A program made the translations under genes and the position numbers. From NCBI GenBank assembly GCA_021828245.1, contig JAKASC010000045.1, forward strand, positions 1-12,636: DNA of 12,636 nucleotides. The letters run 5' to 3'. This stretch comes from Acidobacteriota bacterium. Lineage in GTDB: Bacteria > Acidobacteriota > Terriglobia > UBA7540. Shown piece after piece: positions 11,305 through 12,636 of the stretch. The notes beneath the pieces are model-generated. The model had not been told where the DNA came from. It worked only from the letters and a program-made list of their open reading frames with translations, and did no database searches. Position 1 is the first letter of the stretch; each line of letters begins with the position of its first letter.

Positions 11305-12636
11305 TCAAGGCTGAAGGCGAAGAGTTTTAATCTGATACGGGTTTAGCCGCAAGGTACGCTCCTCGTTCGGTCCTAGGTTCTGTTCCATCAGATTCGTCTC
11401 CCGGAAGACTTGCCGCTTGCCCAGGAAGAAGACGGGTGTCGTCGCCGGCTTGCCTTCTGTCTCATAGACGCGCAGGATGATGGAATTATCCGCCTCCGCT
11501 TTTTTCAGCGCGCTGACCGCGATGTCGGGAGCTTGGAGCCGAAGAAACGATTGTTCGGGCGGCAGCGATTTGGGCGAAACATTGTCCACCACTTCCACCG
11601 GCAAAAGCGGGTTCGTGAAATTCTTTCCCAACTCGTAAGAATGTTGAATTCTCCAATCGCCCGCCCCTGAACTCAACGAGTAACGAAACACGTAAGTTCC
11701 GGGCGGCGGATAATGGATGGAGGTCGCCCTGCCGTCGCGCACAATTTTCACCGAGGTGTACCGCTGCCCGCGAATCATGTCGGCGCGGAGCGTTCGCTGG
11801 CCCAATTCAAAAATCGGATGGTCGGCCGCCACCGTCACACCCCACTCTGCGTTGCCGGCAAAGATCCAACCGTGAACCTCGCGATATCTTTCCCAGAGCG
11901 ATTTCTGAATCTCGTCGCCCGCGCTCGGCTCGGAACCCGGCAGAATGTTGGTCGCACGGTTGGCACCGAACGCCACGCCGTAATGAATCTCAGGATGCGC
12001 CTGCTCGAGCGGAATGAGCTGCTGCACGTTGAGCAGCCGGTCGCGCTTCCATTGAATGCGCGTTTCGATATCCAATCGTTTCAGTTGGCGGTAGAGCGTG
12101 AGCCGCTGGAGAATGGGAATGTCAGCCATCTGCTCATGGATGGTTAGGACAGTGCGCACCGGGTTGTTTTCCGTCAGGCGCACCCGGTTGACGCTCGCGT
12201 AAATCGTCCGGCCGGTCAAAAGTTCGGGCGAAACGTTATTCCCGCCCCTCTCTTCTTCCGCCGCGATTTCCATGCCCTGGGTCACATTGCGGTTGAGGGT
12301 TTTATCAAACACGGTCACCTCACCGGTCGCTCGGTCCACCGTCACGCGATAGAACCGATTCTCCATCACATCCGCGCCGAGCGGCCGTCGCGGCTCTTCT
12401 CGATCCTTCGCTTGGTCGAGGCTCACCTTGCAGGCGGCAGGAAAGACGGCGGGCGCGCCGGCCGGCTCCAGATAGTACGTCTTATAACCGAGCGAAGGAA
12501 CGCCGCGCGCCGCGAAAATCAGCTCGAGCGCCCGCGAAATGTTTTCACTGTATTGAAGAATTTGGAATGGAACCGCGTGGCCCGCGCTATCCACGAGTCG
12601 GATCCCTTGCTTGTAATCGCTGATGTGCCCGGGCAC
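11305..12636 (-). CDS. GH38-type alpha-mannosidase, C-terminal part (gene continues past the window edge)
   Basis: GH38 enzymes hydrolyse alpha-mannosidic bonds with retention. Their N-terminal barrel carries a Zn site and the nucleophile Asp; the C-terminal part is beta-rich. Only 443 codons are visible, all matching the C-terminal part. They show a beta domain with GYKTYYLEPAG (50-60), the family-typical ENRFYRVTVDRATGEVTVFDK (92-112), central beta-sandwich sequence, NSIILRVYETEG (384-395) and the usual end LNPYQIKTLRL (432-442). The reading frame is open to base 12636, and the terminal GTG there is most likely an internal Val codon rather than a start. The catalytic domain and any signal peptide should lie beyond the window, so the catalytic residues cannot be checked. 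The gene converges on the tRNA, with 204 bp between. A role in trimming mannose-containing glycans is likely. Confidence 0.88.
   Translation of the reverse strand: MPGHISDYKQGIRLVDSAGHAVPFQILQYSENISRALELIFAARGVPSLGYKTYYLEPAGAPAVFPAACKVSLDQAKDREEPRRPLGADVMENRFYRVTVDRATGEVTVFDKTLNRNVTQGMEIAAEEERGGNNVSPELLTGRTIYASVNRVRLTENNPVRTVLTIHEQMADIPILQRLTLYRQLKRLDIETRIQWKRDRLLNVQQLIPLEQAHPEIHYGVAFGANRATNILPGSEPSAGDEIQKSLWERYREVHGWIFAGNAEWGVTVAADHPIFELGQRTLRADMIRGQRYTSVKIVRDGRATSIHYPPPGTYVFRYSLSSGAGDWRIQHSYELGKNFTNPLLPVEVVDNVSPKSLPPEQSFLRLQAPDIAVSALKKAEADNSIILRVYETEGKPATTPVFFLGKRQVFRETNLMEQNLGPNEERTLRLNPYQIKTLRLQP

Noticed and set aside
12634..12636. GTG at the window edge as the true start of the mannosidase
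   Set aside because: The visible protein lacks the catalytic barrel and begins in mid-domain, so this is most likely an internal Val codon of a gene that continues outside.

Overview
The window is GC-rich bacterial DNA with features of a free-living, soil-type bacterium. The best guess is Acidobacteriota, with Verrucomicrobiota the main alternative. The reasons are large secreted proteins built from Asp-box propeller repeats and HYDIN/choice-of-anchor-D-like domains, a C-terminal membrane hairpin followed by Cys-polyGly, a lipoprotein starting with Cys-Gly4, an HU protein with a PPKKK tail, a DUF6807 protein next to a Tat-exported Gfo/Idh/MocA protein, and short palindromes lying inside coding linkers. 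This assignment is an inference from protein style, not a measured phylogeny.

Layout. 44-343 (+) is an HU-like nucleoid protein. 344-708 has no supportable gene but holds a 7-7-7 dyad at 607-627. 709-3279 (+) is a two-gene operon: an exported DUF6807/PmoA-like protein and a Tat-exported Gfo/Idh/MocA oxidoreductase, separated by 3 nt. A hairpin at 3337-3358 lies between this operon and a convergent giant gene, 3376-7986 (-), encoding a 1536-residue secreted modular protein. 7987-8444 is the divergent promoter region. 8445-10778 (+) is a lipoprotein with two Ig-like/TIG domains, an unassigned middle region and a polysaccharide-deacetylase-like (NodB-like) domain. An in-frame TAA at 10470-10472 cuts it about 100 codons short, and the rest of the domain continues in the same frame. 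An elongator-type tRNA with anticodon CAT (11026-11100, +) has a plausible promoter and a long stem-loop after it. 11305-12636 (-) is the C-terminal part of a GH38-type alpha-mannosidase whose catalytic domain lies beyond the window. I see nothing further in 11148-11304.

How the genes fit together. The DUF6807 and Gfo/Idh/MocA proteins are probably one functional unit outside the cytoplasm. With the nearby GH38 enzyme and the deacetylase-like lipoprotein they suggest a lifestyle of sugar or glycan processing. The mannosidase and the lipoprotein are not in the same operon as the oxidoreductase, so a shared pathway is only suggested.

Most notable points: the nonsense codon that separates the deacetylase-like core from its His-containing last motif; the C-terminal end of the giant protein, where a two-helix membrane hairpin and polyGly stretch interrupt an Ig-like domain; and the short palindromes and repeats that sit in frame in the non-domain linkers of that same protein. 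No CRISPR array, transposase, integrase or defence system was seen.
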